Assembly: GCF_002211305.1 (NCBI RefSeq)
Contig: NZ_LOKW01000027.1
Location: forward strand, 62,001 to 126,000
From: Rhizobium sp. R634
GTDB taxonomy: Bacteria > Pseudomonadota > Alphaproteobacteria > Rhizobiales > Rhizobiaceae
Reading direction: 5' to 3'
Length of the DNA stretch: 64,000 nucleotides
Shown: positions 63,835 through 64,000 of the stretch, one piece after another
How the letters are laid out: each line of letters begins with the position of its first letter
How positions within the stretch are numbered: the stretch's first letter is position 1
Notes under the pieces: model-generated
The model's database searches: none
What the model was told of the DNA's origin: nothing
Seen by the model: the letters and a program-made list of their open reading frames with translations, nothing else
Position numbers and translations under genes: made by a program

Positions 63835-64000
63835 TGCCCGGCAAGCCGTGGCTCACCGCCAAATATTGGAGCCGCCGCCTGCGCAAAGCGCGCAACGCCG
63901 CGGCCTCACGTTTTTTCAATACCCGTTTCGGCCGCCGCCTGCTGATCGAGAATATCGGCCCGCGCGTGGTATCGATGACGGTCGATGCCGGCGACCATCT
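63834..64000 (+). CDS. N-terminal fragment of a hypothetical protein
   Basis: The ATG lies on the last base of the cyaC stop (TAATG), and the frame stays open to the window edge (55 residues). The start is strongly basic (KYWSRRLRKARNAAASR), followed by RRLLIENIGPRVVSMTVDAG. A FkbM-type methyltransferase is conceivable but cannot be judged from the fragment. Coupling to cyaC is clear. Confidence 0.55.
   Translation, partial: MPGKPWLTAKYWSRRLRKARNAAASRFFNTRFGRRLLIENIGPRVVSMTVDAGDH

Overview
The window reads as chromosome or large-replicon DNA of a Rhizobium of the leguminosarum/etli type (Alphaproteobacteria, Rhizobiaceae). The grounds are GC-rich coding with strong NNC/NNG third positions, an alpha-galactoside agp operon in the Sinorhizobium/Rhizobium order, pca genes under PcaQ and PcaR, a CyaC-like membrane redox cyclase, and several rhizobial palindromic repeats. 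Species is inferred, not proven.

Layout. 1-1 kb: start of pcaI (leftward, cut by the window edge) divergent from its regulator pcaR. 1.1-9.6 kb: an ArsR-like regulator with an unusual C-terminal domain, a GH51 arabinofuranosidase (abfA) and a complete oligopeptide-type ABC importer, probably for arabinose-containing oligosaccharides. 9.7-12.4 kb: small accessory genes, including an HNH endonuclease gene broken by one extra G. 12.4-22.6 kb: agaL2-agpD-agpC-agpB-agpA-agaL1 (leftward) and divergent agpT, for alpha-galactoside (melibiose/raffinose) uptake and hydrolysis. 22.6-31 kb: a methyltransferase, a small HTH cluster, a folD remnant, a dimethylglycine/sarcosine dehydrogenase-like flavoprotein fused to a GcvT-like domain, then a patch of poorly known small genes with a SLATT-like membrane protein. 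31-32.6 kb: a PAP2 phosphatase and an exported protein.

32.6-46.6 kb is a large histidine-utilisation (hut) locus. It holds a polar amino-acid ABC importer whose ATPase gene overlaps a histidine-ammonia-lyase paralogue, two HutC-type regulators, hutF, and hutI-hutH-hutG-hutU-hutD. Together they encode the five-step route histidine > urocanate > imidazolonepropionate > formiminoglutamate > formylglutamate > glutamate + formate. The extra ammonia-lyase paralogue has lost exactly the Ala-Ser-Gly triad that forms the MIO cofactor. This is the most unusual object in the window.

46.7-50.7 kb: a J-domain protein, a DUF899 protein, an alpha/beta hydrolase and a RES/Xre toxin-antitoxin pair, with two copies of a 113-115 bp repeat. 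50.8-55.9 kb: pcaQ and pcaDCHGB. With pcaI at the left end, the protocatechuate pathway is split across about 50 kb. 55.9-64 kb: a RelE/HTH toxin-antitoxin pair, an SDR dehydrogenase, an MBL-fold hydrolase, a GFA protein, an epoxide-hydrolase-like enzyme, a polysaccharide deacetylase plus glycosyltransferase pair, cyaC, and the start of a further gene.

Three different palindromic intergenic elements sit inside or at the head of catabolic operons (hutH/hutG, pcaG/pcaB, pcaQ/pcaD). I saw no rRNA, tRNA, CRISPR array or intact insertion sequence.
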